Position numbers and translations under genes: made by a program. 64,000 nucleotides of DNA from Paraspadella gotoi (taxonomy: Eukaryota; Chaetognatha): NCBI GenBank assembly GCA_051294375.1, contig CM119265.1, forward strand, positions 23,652,669-23,716,668, in the 5' to 3' direction. Each line of letters starts with the position of its first letter. The stretch's first letter is position 1. Positions 9,691-20,321 of this stretch are shown here, one piece after another. Below the pieces are notes generated by a model. That model was not told the DNA's origin and ran no database searches. It saw nothing but the letters and a program-made list of their open reading frames with translations.

Positions 9691-9891
9691 TTAAGGCTTA
9701 AGTTTTAAAGTATCGCGGTTTTTTTTTTTATTTCCCCGAAATGCGAGGCGCGATTCACACTCGCTCCTAATTTCGACGGCAGAGGTCGTTCCTTCCTCGA
9801 CTTTCCAATTCCCCCCCACTTCTATGACGTCGCGCCCCCCAAAGTCTACCCCCTCGGCCCCGATCATCTTATGCACAACTCTTTCCCACGA
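9691..9891 (-). CDS. Possible minus-strand exon (unrecognised)
   Basis: A minus-strand frame reads WERVVHKMIGAEGVDFGG and continues through VEEGTTSAVEIRSECESRL to a stop at 9691. Composition is globular-like and codon use is mixed. A weak acceptor (gaaattag) precedes it, but the pyrimidine tract is poor. The same DNA carries TATGACGTCG, a CRE-like motif, so a promoter is an alternative reading. Confidence 0.25.
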   Translation of the reverse strand, partial: SWERVVHKMIGAEGVDFGGRDVIEVGGNWKVEEGTTSAVEIRSECESRLAFRGNKKKNRDTLKLKP

Positions 9892-10770
9892 TCCCTAATT
9901 TCACAAATCGCGAATCGATCACCAAATTTTCCTCTTTTCCTCCACTCTCCTTTTTTCCCTTTTTTCCTTTTTTCCTTTTTCTTAAAATTAAAAAAAAAAA
10001 ANNNNNNNNNNNNNNNNNNNNNNNNNNNNNNNNNNNNNNNNNNNNNNNNNNNNNNNNNNNNNNNNNNNNNNNNNNNNNNNNNNNNNNNNNNNNNNNNNNN
10101 NNNNNNNNNNNNNNNNNNNNNNNNNNNNNNNNNNNNNNNNNNNNNNNNNNNNNNNNNNNNNNNNNNNNNNNNNNNNNNNNNNNNNNNNNNNNNNNNNNNN
10201 NNNNNNNNNNNNNNNNNNNNTAAAACCATTTGTAAACAAAAAACAAATAAACAATAAAAAGCAAAGCTGTTTCATGAAGCGGCAAAAAGGAAAAAAAAGC
10301 AAAAGGTAAAGAAAAGCAAAAAAGTTAAATTTCTTCAAGTTTAACCGCGGGATTAATTTGTTTTTACTTTAGTCTTTATTACTCGCAGTAATCTAATTAA
10401 AACGATATAATCGGAGAAATATTGGTTCCTAATGCATGGAAGTTAGATTTTCCATGTGTTGGCCGGTTGTAGGGCGATTGAGAAGAAAATTAACACAATT
10501 TTTTTTTGAAATTAAAACAACAAGGTTGGGATTCATTGCAGTTTAATGATTATTTCACATCCCACCTCGATGTCGTTTAATAAAATTAACGATTACATTA
10601 ATCGTTACTCATGAGCGTATAAATAATAATTACAAATCGTAACTGGTTTCTTGCAAAAGTGATTACAAATTGAGCGCAGGTGAAGAATTAGCGTAAATTC
10701 GATCGAAAATAAATCTGCCGGAAAATTGGATCAACAAACCGAAATTTGGTGAACCATGAATCGATTGCTA
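9892..10770. other. Gap-bearing AT-rich stretch
   Basis: Pyrimidine-rich tcctttttt repeats (9925-9985) and an A-run lead into Ns at 10002-10220. After the gap the sequence is AT-rich with no coding signal. Confidence 0.6.
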
Positions 10771-10970
10771 GGCTCTCTCTCTCTCTCTCTCTCTCTCTCN
10801 NNNNNNNNNNNNNNNNNNNNNNNNNNNNNNNNNNNNNNNNNNNNNNNNNNNNNNNNNNNNNNNNNNNNNNNNNNNNNNNNNNNNNNNNNNNNNNNNNNNN
10901 NNNNNNNNNNNNNNNNNNNNNNNNNNNNNNNNNNNNNNNNNNNNNNNCTCTCTCTCTCTCTCTCTCTCTC
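10771..10970. repeat. (CT)n array containing a 148-N gap
   Basis: Pure (CT)n flanks Ns at 10800-10947. This is a probable long microsatellite that was not assembled. Confidence 0.9.
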
Positions 10971-11135
10971 ACGATCGTTAAAACTTTTTCCTCTGAACTG
11001 TACTCGTACAGAGTCGTCTGTCTGTCACAGAAAACTCGCAACTTATAAAACTGCGTTTTACTCTTAAAAATTAGTCGAAATTCGAACGATATTTATTTAA
11101 ATTTATCATGACGACGAATCTTTTTCCGACGACGT

Positions 11136-11145
11136 CGTACTTGTT

Positions 11146-11178
<33 letters not shown>

Positions 11179-11188
11179 TTCGTGGTTT
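11136..11188 (-). repeat. (TCG/CGA)n trinucleotide run
   Basis: About thirteen consecutive TCG units on the plus strand lie just downstream of the minus-strand stop at 11189, so the run would be in the 3' UTR of that exon. Confidence 0.8.
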
Positions 11189-11266
11189 TTAGACGAGCTC
11201 TTTATCGATGCCAAGTTCTCTCTTGTCTCCGTCGAGTTTCACGTATTCGGAGAAGTTCAGGTTCAT
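11189..11266 (-). CDS. Minus-strand terminal exon (unrecognised)
   Basis: Twenty-five codons plus stop encode MNLNFSEYVKLDGDKRELGI then DKELV. Codon use looks native (CTG, TTC, GAC, CTC, ATC). The exon is preceded on its own strand by a T-rich stretch and gatatctag, an acceptor placed exactly before the ATG codon, so M may be internal rather than the start. A plus-strand frame across the same DNA is Ser-rich because of the TCG run and is less convincing. Function unknown. Confidence 0.4.
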   Translation of the reverse strand: MNLNFSEYVKLDGDKRELGIDKELV

Positions 11267-11599
11267 CTAGATATCAAATCTTTTTTAATTGTTAAAAAAA
11301 CAAATTAAATTTAATCGAACAAAACACCAAGCTACAAACTAATTTAATTGTCATAAGTTGAGCTGTTTTTGCAAATTTTTCTTTGTTTAATCTAATGGAA
11401 TTAACCTCGCTTTTATTTATTTATTATATTAGTTTAGACCGGGACCGGAACCGGACGAAACCCAACCGCACACCATTCGCCGATGTTTTAAAACTATCCA
11501 ATCGCCCCTGGACTCAAATATCCAACCCCCCGAACTTACCTAACTGGCCCCCTCCTGCTCCCCGCCCTCCCAGCCCCAAAAAAAAACACACCCAGCAAG
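11267..11599. other. AT-rich then Pro-coding stretch, nothing firm
   Basis: AT-rich to 11430, then gggaccggaaccgg and C-rich sequence. No supported gene. Confidence 0.35.
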
Positions 11600-11770
11600 T
11601 TTCCAATTAAAACTCCGGTCACAGGGCGTCGTTTTTCGCGCCAACGCCGTCGCTTTCGCCCGCGCGGCGTCGCTAGTCGGTCACGTGCGCAACGCCGTCT
11701 CGCGTCGGCGCGGTCGACGCCGCAAGGCGGTGGTGGGCGTGGTCCAGGGCGTCCGAAAACAGGTGTGGGG
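11600..11770. promoter_or_regulatory. CpG-rich island with an E-box
   Basis: The segment is dense in CpG (cgtcg, cgcgcggcg, ggcgcggtcgacgcc) compared with AT-rich flanks. It includes GGTCACGTG at 11679-11687, a bHLH-type E-box. This is the composition of an unmethylated promoter. I cannot tell which strand it serves; the minus-strand exon at 11189 is one candidate. Confidence 0.45.
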
Positions 11771-12336
11771 GGCGGGGGTGAATAGAATTGGGACTGAGGA
11801 GGTGAGGGACGTGGAGAAATGGGAGGTAAGGAAAGGAAGTAAGAAGAAAAAATAATTAAAAATTAAAGTTTTGTGTAATTTTCCGGTGAACTGGTCTCTT
11901 GTCTTGTGAGCCGCGTGGAACCAAGGTGACGTTAGTTTCGAAAGCGCGGGTCAGCGGTGGCGAATTTTAATTTATGATTCCAAAACCCTAAATAAGTAAA
12001 TTCCTTGAATCAAATTACTATTTAGTATGAAGTAAGTAAAAGCCACAATGGCAAAATGTTAAGCACATTTGTCTAAGGAACTTGAACAAACTTGTATCGC
12101 TGTCGTCGTGGTCGTCGTCGTGGTCATCGTCGTCGTCATCGTCGTCATCTCTTCTCCAAGGCCGAGGGTGACGACCGGAAGTCGTCGCACACCCGCGTCT
12201 CCGAAATCTGTGGGCGTGGCAACGAAGGAGGCGTGGCATAGAGGGCGCGCGAAACAGAACGAGGCGGGCGTGAGGGCGAAGTTAGATGGACGTAATAGGG
12301 AAAGAAAGGGGGGCGTAGGGGGAGAGTTGGAGCTGA
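11771..12336. other. Spacer with (GTC)n run
   Basis: Mixed sequence includes an impure (GTC/GTG)n run at about 12100-12155 and CpG-rich DNA at 12160-12300. No exon is supported. Confidence 0.4.
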
Positions 12337-12500
12337 GTTGTTGTTGTTGTTGTTGTTGTTTTTTGTTTTTGTTGTTGTTGTTGTTGTTGTTCTTGTTCTT
12401 GTCTTCGTTCTCTTCGATCTTATTCAACACCGACCAGAATGGGACTCGATCCCAGGACCTTCCAGACAATAGCGCCCATCTCAATTCGGTCCGAGCCACA
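12337..12500 (-). mobile_element. tRNA-derived SINE with (AAC)n tail
   Basis: Read on the minus strand from 12500, the element starts TGTGGCTCGGACCG (A-box-like) and has GGATCGAGTCC about 40 nt further on, one change from the pol III B-box GGTTCGANTCC. A short unrelated body follows and the element ends in a tail of repeated AAC with AAAAC interruptions. A head with internal pol III promoter boxes and a simple 3' tail is the classic SINE layout. No target-site duplication was identified with certainty. Confidence 0.65.
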
Positions 12501-13447
<947 letters not shown>

Positions 13448-13448
13448 G

Positions 13449-13574
13449 GTGGCCAAGTTTTGTGATTGGTTGCAATTCACCGGAAGTCCAGCATCAATCG
13501 TTCGTCACGTGACTTTTGTCAACGCCAGAAAATTAGAAGCCTTGGAGTTCGAAAAGTTTACGATTCAAAAGTAG
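13449..13574 (+). CDS. Terminal exon after a (CT)n acceptor (unrecognised)
   Basis: Forty-one codons and a stop encode VAKFCDWLQFTGSPASIV then RHVTFVNARKLEALEFEKF and TIQK. The frame is phase 0 from the acceptor CACAG. The composition is that of a folded cytosolic domain, with no repeat bias despite the adjacent microsatellite. AATAAA at 13684, 110 nt past the stop, is a good polyadenylation signal. I do not recognise the family. The exon contains GTCACGTGAC (13504-13513), a perfect CLEAR-type palindrome, probably by chance. Confidence 0.6.
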   Translation: MAKFCDWLQFTGSPASIVRHVTFVNARKLEALEFEKFTIQK

Positions 13575-14164
13575 TGGCCAGAAAAAAAATGTGAAATGTG
13601 ACAAAATGTTACAATTTATGTCGTCATTTAGATTTTTATTGTAATTCATATCGCGTACTTATTTTCATAGTAAATTTCAAAAAAATAAATCTGGAATCGT
13701 TCCAGATTTGAAAGTTTTAAAGTTAGAATCGGTCTTTTTTTATTAACTTAGTATTTATTTTGCAGTAGTCTTAGTACAAATAATTGCCCAGGGGGCGACC
13801 ACGCTTTATTGTTTATATGTATTTGTGACTTGTACACAATGTACAGTTTGTTCCTCATTGTATTCCTTAATTGCGTCATAAATTGTCTCGTACCTCTCGG
13901 TCTGTTCAAAGTACCTCTTTAATCCAGAGCTCAAGGCCAACTTTGTCGATGTTGACTTCCTCCTTTTTTACTCGTTAAAAAAACATTCAAGGCCAATTTC
14001 CTTGTCGTTGTTGTCGTTGTTGTCGTTGTCGTCGTTGTCGTCGTTAAATACGTTTTAAAAAAAGGATTAACGGTCGATTAAAGGCGGCGACGAATTTTTT
14101 TTTTTAAAACGCGGAGTGCACAAAGAATCTGAAGATCTAATACGGAATTTCGCCGTCGACGAAG
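13575..14164. other. 3' UTR and spacer
   Basis: The AATAAA signal at 13684-13689 probably ends the gene at 13449. The rest is AT-rich with a (TTG/TCG)n run at about 14003-14045. Confidence 0.45.
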
Positions 14165-14294
14165 ATGATCGAAGATACAGTACTGACGCGAGACGACAAT
14201 GACAACCACAATCACAACTACGACGACCAAAGCGACGACGACGATGACGAAGACGACGACGACGACGACGACGACGAACGAGCGACGACCACGG
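14165..14294 (+). CDS. Possible Asp-rich first exon
   Basis: ATG at 14165 follows an in-frame stop (taa) 27 nt upstream. It opens MIEDTVLTRDDNDNHNHN, followed by a long Asp run and ERATTT, with a strong donor (ACGG|gtgagc) at 14295. The Asp run is simply a (GAC)n repeat read in one frame, and such repeats are common here, so coding is uncertain. The start and donor are the main support. Confidence 0.3.
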
Positions 14295-14535
14295 GTGAGC
14301 AACGAAGAAGACGGTGATGTCCCAGCGATCATTGAAGCAACAACGTCGAGGAAGTCCAAAGTTGGCGGCAGAAGTCGGATGAAATTTCCTTTGGTTGGAC
14401 AAGCAATGGACATTCCAATCTTCGCCTGCAACACCGCCCACTCCCGGCCGGCCGCCTGCGCCGCCGCTGGCGCCGCCCGCCTCCGCCGCCTCCGCCGGCC
14501 TCCGCCGCCGCCCTCCGCCGCCTACGGCCGCGGCC
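14295..14535. other. Open, non-repetitive stretch readable on both strands
   Basis: Between the GAC run and the GC-rich block the DNA is open in a plus frame (VSNEEDGDVPAIIEATTSRK) and in a minus frame (IACPTKGNFIRLLPPTLDF). One of these is probably coding, but I cannot choose. The 14440-14535 part is a GCC/CCG repeat. Confidence 0.3.
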
Positions 14536-14546
14536 GCCATTTGTCT
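14526..14546 (-). promoter_or_regulatory. YY1-like motif over a minus-strand ATG
   Basis: On the minus strand the sequence is acaaATGGCGGCCGCGG, matching the YY1 core ATGGCGGC that often overlaps start codons of CpG-island genes. The frame behind it (MAAAAVGGGG) quickly becomes GCC-repeat. The motif is repeated in degenerate form in the second copy near 15998. Confidence 0.35.
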
Positions 14547-15972
14547 CTGACGGCTTTCGTGACGTGAATCGACGCGCGTGAAACGAATTCCGGTTTGTGA
14601 ATTCTGCGTCGGCGCCGAAATGACGCGTCACTTTCGGTTGCTTTTTTGTTGCGGGGGGAGAAGGGTGGGGGTAAGGGGGGGAGGGAGCGGGAAGAAGAAA
14701 CAAGATAGTCGTTTTCTGTTTTCCTGTTTTCTGTTTTTTTTTTGGACTAATGATTCTAAGTTATTCTTCTTCTTTCTTGTTCTCTATTTTCTTCTTCTCT
14801 TGTCTTCTTTTTTCTGATTGTATTCTTATTTCTTGTACTTTCTTTCTTCTCCTTTTCAATCTTTCTTTTTTTCTTTATCTTTCCCTTTTCTCTTCTGATT
14901 CCTTTTTCTTTCTTATCTTTCTTCTTTCTTTCTTTCACAAAATCTTTTTTACTTCTTCTCTCTTATATTTTCTTTTTTCTTTCTTTCTTTCTTTCCTTTC
15001 TTTCTCTTCGTTGTCTTTCCTGTTATCTTTCTTCTTTTTTTTATTTTAAATTCTGAAGTTTTATACATGCTAACGTCTCAATACAGTGTAAAATCAACAA
15101 AAAATTGTGGACTATCTTCAAGATTTTTCAAGATTCTTGTAACTCTGAAAAGGAATCCTTTACTGTGAAGTTTAAAGTCACGAGAATGCTGGGAAAATAA
15201 TATCATTGACGGCAGGAAATAATCCTTTACGTCGACAAAAGCGTGAGGGTAAAAAAGGGGAGAAATCTAGTAGGAAAGAGAGAGAGAAGGTGAACTGAAA
15301 CCTCGTGAACGCGGCCCGCGGAATCCCTGGGAAGGGGAATGAATGAGGGAGGTAGATGAGAGAGAAGGAGGTAAATAGACCGCGCGGATCGTGGTCATTC
15401 AGCCTGGTTAGTATACTGAAATGCTTAAATATTAAGTTTGATACCACACGTTGCTTGTAACATTTTTCTTCCCCAGAACATGAATCAAGTATTTTTGGTT
15501 TATTATTTGTTAACCTATCTCTATCATTCACCATAATTAATATTATCACCTTCTCTTATTTCCTCCTCTTCCTAATAATGTTATTTTCTCGTCCTCTCCT
15601 CTGCTCCTTCCTCCGTCCCGGCCTTTTCTTGTGCGAAAACAATCGGAAGTGAACTCATATAATAAAAAAGCAAAAGAAGAAAAAATTAAAGAGAAAGAAA
15701 GAAAGAAAGGGAAAGGGAGTTTGAAGTATCGAAGCAGGCGTTTAGACACTGATTAATGGTGGAGAGGGCGACTAGACGACGACGAACGACGACGACGGAC
15801 GACGACGACGACGACCACCACCATCGTCACGGCCATTGAGTGCGGAATTCAACGGGTTAAGGCGAGGCGGAGACGAGAGTCGTCGTGAGGAGAAGGGTGA
15901 CGTGATTACGGGAGTGGGTAACGAGGAGTGGAAGTGTGGAGAGTAAAGGTGTGGGTTAAGAGATAAGCGATA
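14536..15972 (+). repeat. Duplicated block D2, copy 1
   Basis: The block runs from gccatttgtctctgacggctttcg to agataagcgata and is repeated at 15998-17294. It contains a TTTC/TTCTT-rich pyrimidine stretch (about 14745-15050), AT-rich unique DNA (15050-15540) and a GAC run with CpG-rich DNA (15775-15900). No exon is supported. Copy 1 is longer than copy 2 by about 140 bases, spread over many small differences. Confidence 0.75.
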
Positions 15973-15997
15973 NNNNNNNNNNNNNNNNNNNNNNNNN
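15973..15997. other. Assembly gap (25 N) between the two D2 copies
   Basis: A fixed-size placeholder sits exactly at the junction of the tandem copies, so the copies are probably overlapping contig ends. Confidence 0.9.
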
Positions 15998-16222
15998 CCG
16001 CCATTTGTCTCGACGCTTTCGTGACGTGAATCGACGCCGCGTGAAACGAATTCCGGTTGTGAATTCTCGTCGGCGCCGAAAATGACGCGTCACTTTCGGT
16101 TGCTTTTTTTTTGGGGGGGAGAAGGGTGGGGGTAAGGGGGGGGAGGGAGGGAAGAAGAAACAAGATAGTCGTTTTCTGTTTCTGTTTTCTGTTTTTTTTT
16201 GGACTAAGGAATTCTAAGTTAT

Positions 16223-16258
<36 letters not shown>

Positions 16259-16426
16259 GAATCTTTCTCTTTCTTGTCTTTCTTTCTTTCGCTTATTCAA
16301 TCTTTTTTTTTTCTTTATCTTTCTTTTCCTTCTTTCTTTTTTTCTTTCTTTCTTTCTTTCTTTCTTGTCACAAAATCTTTTTTCTTCTTCTCTCTTATTT
16401 TTCTTTTCTTTTTCTTTCTTTCTTTC

Positions 16427-16457
<31 letters not shown>

Positions 16458-17117
16458 TTTCTTTATTTCTAAATTTGAATTTTATCTAACTGTCAAATAC
16501 ACGGTAAATCACAAAAATGTGGCTCTTCAGATTTTTCAAGATTTTGTAACTCTGAAAAGGAATCCTTACTGGAAGTAAAGTCACGAGAATGTGGGAAAAT
16601 AATATATTGACGGCAGGAAAATCTTTACGTCGACAAAATCGTGAGGGTAAAAAAGGGGAGAAACTAGTAGGAGAAGAGAGAGAGAAGGTGAACTGAACCT
16701 CGTGAACGCGGCCCCGAATCCCTGGGAGGAGGATGAAGAGGAGGTGAATGAGGAGAGGGGTAATAGACCCGCGTGTGTCATTCACCTTTTATACTAAATT
16801 GCTTAATATTAAGTTTGTTTACCCGTTGCTTGTACTTTTTTCTTCCCCAGAACATAATCAATATTTTTTGGTTTATTATTTTAACCTTCTCTTATTCCCA
16901 TAATTAATATTTCACCTTCTCTTTTTCCTCCTCTTTCCTATTTTCTTTTCTCGTCCTCCTCCTCCTCCTCCTCCTCCGCCTTTCTTGTGCGAAAACAATC
17001 GAAGGAACTCATTAATTAAAAAAGAAAAGAAAAAAAAATTAAAAGAAAGAAAGAAAAGAAAGGAAAGGGAGTGAATCGAAGCCGCGTTAACCTGATTATG
17101 GTGGAGAGGGCGACTAA

Positions 17118-17153
<36 letters not shown>

Positions 17154-17294
17154 CACCACCATCGTCGGCCTTGGGTCGGAGATTCACGGGTAAGGCGAGG
17201 CGAGACGAGGTCGTCGTGGGTAGGGCGTGGTTACGGGGTGTGGGTAACGAGAGTGGAGTGTGGGGAATAAGGTGTGGGTTAAAGATAAGATAGG
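15998..17294 (+). repeat. Duplicated block D2, copy 2 (noisy)
   Basis: Starts ccgccatttgtctcgacgctttcg and follows copy 1 throughout, with scattered small deletions, for example cacgagaatgtgggaaaat against cacgagaatgctgggaaaat. The TTTC tract (16215-16465) is longer and purer than in copy 1. The pattern fits a raw-read consensus. Confidence 0.75.
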
Positions 17295-18299
17295 GCGGCT
17301 GTGTGGGTCGTAGAAGAGCCTAAAACGAAAGTGCGAAACCGTGAGGAGAAAAAGGAAAGTTTTTCATCTAATAAGATGGCGACCCGAGAAGGAAAAGAAG
17401 GCGAATGATAAAGATGAAGTGATAGTTAAGTCTTTCTTAAAACAAAGAGAGTAGCATGGTATGGCATGGCATGGTAGGGACGAGTTAGATTAGGTTTTTG
17501 AAAATATGAGAAGATCTGAGAATGGACTACGGACTTTTTATCTGAGATTTGTTGTGATAGAGCAGAAGAGAGGAAATGAGGAGAGAGTAAGTTTAAAGCC
17601 GAAGATTACGAATTGTTGTGTTTTATTTGGTTGGTGACGATTGGTTCTTGACAAAGTGAGTGGTTCGTACTAATGGAAGTTGCTATTTTAATAAATCGTT
17701 TTTTTTAATCGGGAGTGTTGTTCTACGATGTATATTCTAGTGACGGTGAGTCGCGACGATAAAAGGAATTTAACTTCGTTCAACTTTGTCGCGATTTAAA
17801 AAAAAAAAAAAAATTTTGAAGACAAAAATAAAGTTAAAAAAGTGAAGAGGAAAACATTGGATGTGAAATTAATGAAAAAGAGATTTAAAAAAGTGAGTTG
17901 ATGAGAAAGTTGATTAAGAAAGAAATCGTTACGCTCTAATGCTTTCCAGAGTATTTTAACAATGTGATTACTTATAATCTTATTTAACTAATGCAAATTG
18001 CACAAGTTGGAGTTGAAAGCTACTCGTACGAAAGTGTGAGAATGAGCTTCTCATTTGAATCTCGATTGATTAGGACTTTGAAATTCTTTTTTTTTTTTTG
18101 TGTCCTTACTTTTTGTCTCAGTCGTCGTCTCCGTTATAGTCGTCGTCGTCGTCGTCGTCTTTTTCGTCGTCATAGTTGTCGTCGTCGTCGTCGCCGCCTG
18201 ATATGATTCGATCCGTGAATAATTTAGTTTGTGATCTTACGTGAAGATCCATTTGTTTGGTAGAACGCGTTAGTTGACGGTGAAATATTGTGATTCTGT
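17295..18299. other. AT-rich spacer with (GTC)n run
   Basis: AAGATGGCGACC at about 17384 is a YY1-like motif. A small open frame at 17991 (MQIAQVGVESYSYESVRMSF) ends in T-runs. An impure (GTC)n run lies at 18118-18200. None of these adds up to a supported gene. Confidence 0.3.
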
Positions 18300-18440
18300 G
18301 GGAGAGAGAGAGAGAGAGAGTGGGGGGAGAAGAGAGAGAGAAAGAGAAGAGAGAGATAAAAAGAAAGAGGAGAGAGAGAGAGAGAGAGANNNNNNNNNNN
18401 NNNNNNNNNNNNNNAAAGAAAAGAAAAGAAAAGAAAAGGT
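18300..18440. repeat. (GA)n and (AAAAG)n with 25-N gap
   Basis: Interrupted (GA)n leads into Ns at 18390-18414, then aaaag pentamers. Confidence 0.85.
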
Positions 18441-18540
18441 AAAAAGGGGGAACGATAAATAATGGAGGGAAATCGGAATTTATTATCGGATCCGAGATGA
18501 TCAAGTATTTACAGCATTCAGAAGATCCCGAATCTTGAGA

Positions 18541-18705
18541 CTCTCTCTCTCTCTCCTCTTCTCTCTCTCTCTCTCCTCTCCTCTCTCTCTCTCTCTCTNN
18601 NNNNNNNNNNNNNNNNNNNNNNNNNNNNNNNNNNNNNNNNNNNNNNNNNNNNNNNNNNNNNNNNNNNNNNNNNNNNNNNNNNNNCTCTCTCTCTCTCTCT
18701 CTCTC
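18541..18705. repeat. (CT)n array with 86-N gap
   Basis: Interrupted (CT)n on both sides of Ns at 18599-18684. On the minus strand it would extend the frame starting at 18774 as a run of Glu-Arg. Confidence 0.85.
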
Positions 18706-18774
18706 CATTAAATAGTCTCTAATTAAGTTTTCACTTTCCATGTCAACGTGAACCATCGTATTTTCCAATGCCAT
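18706..18774 (-). CDS. Candidate first exon downstream of an X-box promoter
   Basis: On the minus strand ATG at 18774 (context cggtaATGgca) opens MALENTMVHVDMESENLI then RDYLM and runs into the (GA)n array. The open frame also extends upstream, so the start is chosen by context and by its position about 120 bp from the X-box. No donor is visible before the gap. The acidic, helical N-terminus fits many cytosolic proteins. If the X-box works, a ciliary or RFX-controlled gene is expected; that is inference. Confidence 0.35.
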
Positions 18775-18896
18775 TACCGATGGGCGCGGCCATTGCGCCT
18801 CCAACGTAATTCCAATGAAAATAGACGCCGCATTTGACGACGGGAATAGAAAACTTAAATGGCGGAATGAAAGTTCATGAATTATTGATGGGCGCG

Positions 18897-18910
18897 GTTG
18901 CCATGGCGAC
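18897..18910 (-). promoter_or_regulatory. RFX X-box (GTTGCCATGGCGAC)
   Basis: The 14-mer fits every position of the RFX consensus RTHNYY-AT-RRNRAC. RFX-family X-boxes control ciliary genes in worms, flies and vertebrates and usually lie within about 150 bp of the start. Here it is 123 bp upstream of the minus-strand ATG at 18774. A related sequence (gatgggcgcggccattgcg) lies at about 18780-18798. Confidence 0.5.
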
Positions 18911-18948
18911 TCTACGAATGCGAAGGTTTGAAATTGTTTATCGTTGTC

Positions 18949-18959
18949 AACGTGGCCAA
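18949..18959 (-). promoter_or_regulatory. CCAAT box near the X-box
   Basis: The plus strand reads gtggccaatccg, a good NF-Y core, about 40 bp beyond the X-box. NF-Y and RFX sites commonly occur together in promoters. Confidence 0.35.
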
Positions 18960-19010
18960 TCCGCTTATCAACAACACTAATTTTCTTAAATAGACCAGCG
19001 AATAAGTTTA

Positions 19011-19400
19011 AAACAATTTTTATTAATCTATATAGACTATACATTTTAAATTGACTGCCTGAACAGTTGGTCGGTCGTTCGATTCGTAGAAATCTTGTCT
19101 CTCTCTTTCTTATTCAATAATAAAAAAAGGAAAAAAGTGAAAAAAAAGTCCGTTTAGCTTCATTCGAAAAATATTTACGTAATTAAAAAGTCAATACATT
19201 CGAAATTATGAATTGAAATGAATAATTTTAATGAAAGTTGAAAATAAAAGGATCTGAAATAAATAATGACGACGACGACGACGACGACGACTTTGATGAT
19301 CACGACGACGACGTAGCCTTCGACAAAATCGTCGTCATTTAAAAAACATCAAGGTCTCACGACATTTGGTTTTCCTCCCTTCCTCTCTTCTTCCCTTCAG
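19011..19400. other. AT-rich stretch with (GAC)n run and acceptor
   Basis: A (GAC)n run lies at about 19266-19295. A clean pyrimidine tract, tcctctcttcttcccttcag, ends at 19400. Confidence 0.45.
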
Positions 19401-19462
19401 CGACACAGAGAAAATTTACTCTCCTTCGATTCTACAGAAATTAGGGAAAAGTAGACCCAAAA
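19401..19462 (+). CDS. Candidate internal exon (unrecognised)
   Basis: A 62-nt exon lies between the strong acceptor and a fair donor (CCAAAA|gtaact). With one leading base it reads DTEKIYSPSILQKLGKSRPK. A second frame gives a terminal version that stops (RHRENLLSFDSTEIREK). The first has better composition and keeps a donor. No family recognised. Confidence 0.35.
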
Positions 19463-19466
19463 GTAA

Positions 19467-19471
<5 letters not shown>

Positions 19472-19527
<56 letters not shown>
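19472..19527. repeat. (CT)n array
   Basis: CT dinucleotides with one interruption; immediately 3' of the candidate donor at 19463. Confidence 0.85.
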
Positions 19528-19529
<2 letters not shown>

Positions 19530-19954
19530 TATTTCTCTCCGCTCTCATCTTTCGTGCCCTTTTCGAATCTCCCCCACGCCCCCACGCCCCCCCTCACCCA
19601 CCCTTAATCCAACCCTCAGTTCCCCTTCTTACCTCGCCCCCCCTTGGCCCCCCCACTCCGCCTCGAGTCCAATTAAAACTGGAATTAAAAAAAAATCGGA
19701 ACTCGATTCTCATTAACGAATTTGCGAAAGACCTCAAGCGCGACACTAGAAGCGCGACCGTGACAACCGTGCAGCGTGACAACCGTGGCAGGCGTGAAAC
19801 CCTTTGACGCCCGTGACGGTTCTCGAAAACTGAGGGGATAACTTCGATGACTTTGACAAAGTCGTATCTTAAAAAGTATTAGACCGTCATCGAAAAAGAA
19901 TATCAAATGGCAAATTATTTTTAATATTTATAAATTACCATAGCAGAATTTATT
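19528..19954. other. C-rich then AT-rich spacer
   Basis: Ccccc-rich stretch at 19570-19660 and cgcgac/gtgacaaccgtg short repeats at about 19738-19790. No exon found. Confidence 0.35.
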
Positions 19955-19998
19955 TATTTAATTTGTTAATTATTATTTATTTATTTATTTATTTATAT

Positions 19999-20033
<35 letters not shown>

Positions 20034-20087
20034 TTATTTCATTATTTAATTTATTTCTTTATTCTTATCTATTTATTTATTTTATTT

Positions 20088-20119
<32 letters not shown>

Positions 20120-20180
20120 TTCATTTATTCATTTATCAATTTATCAATTTATCAATTTATTTATTTATTTGTCAATTTAT
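19955..20180. repeat. (ATTT)n array
   Basis: Tetranucleotide ATTT with interruptions over about 225 bp, ending in a few tcaatttat units. Confidence 0.9.
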
Positions 20181-20202
20181 ATTTCACTGACTCGATCGAC
20201 AG

Positions 20203-20281
20203 ATACGGCGTGGGGTGAACCTGACGAAAAAATTCCATTCCAACTCCTGCGGTTTTGAGACGAGTTGTTTCGGACCACCCG
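20203..20281 (+). CDS. Cys-containing internal exon, possible start of a DOMON domain
   Basis: A 79-nt exon lies between acceptor gatcgacag and strong donor CCCG|gtaaga. Only one frame is open. It reads IRRGVNLTKKFHSNSCGFE then TSCFGPP, ending one base into a Gly codon. The spacing CG-x(4)-CFGxPxG recalls the opening Cys cluster of DOMON domains, which bind haem or sugar in ferric-reductase-like and cytochrome b561-linked membrane proteins. That match is by memory of the family pattern only. The pyrimidine tract is weak because the (ATTT)n array lies just upstream. The next exon was not found. Confidence 0.4.
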
Positions 20282-20321
20282 GTAAGAAAGAGAGTCAACG
20301 ACCCGCGAGAAACTAGGGCTC

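Noticed and set aside
11108-11308. Plus-strand poly-Ser protein
   Set aside because: The Ser run is the (TCG)n repeat; the minus-strand exon in the same DNA has better codon use, an acceptor and a stop.
13504-13513. CLEAR/E-box GTCACGTGAC as a lysosomal-gene promoter element
   Set aside because: It lies inside a coding exon far from any start; likely codon coincidence.
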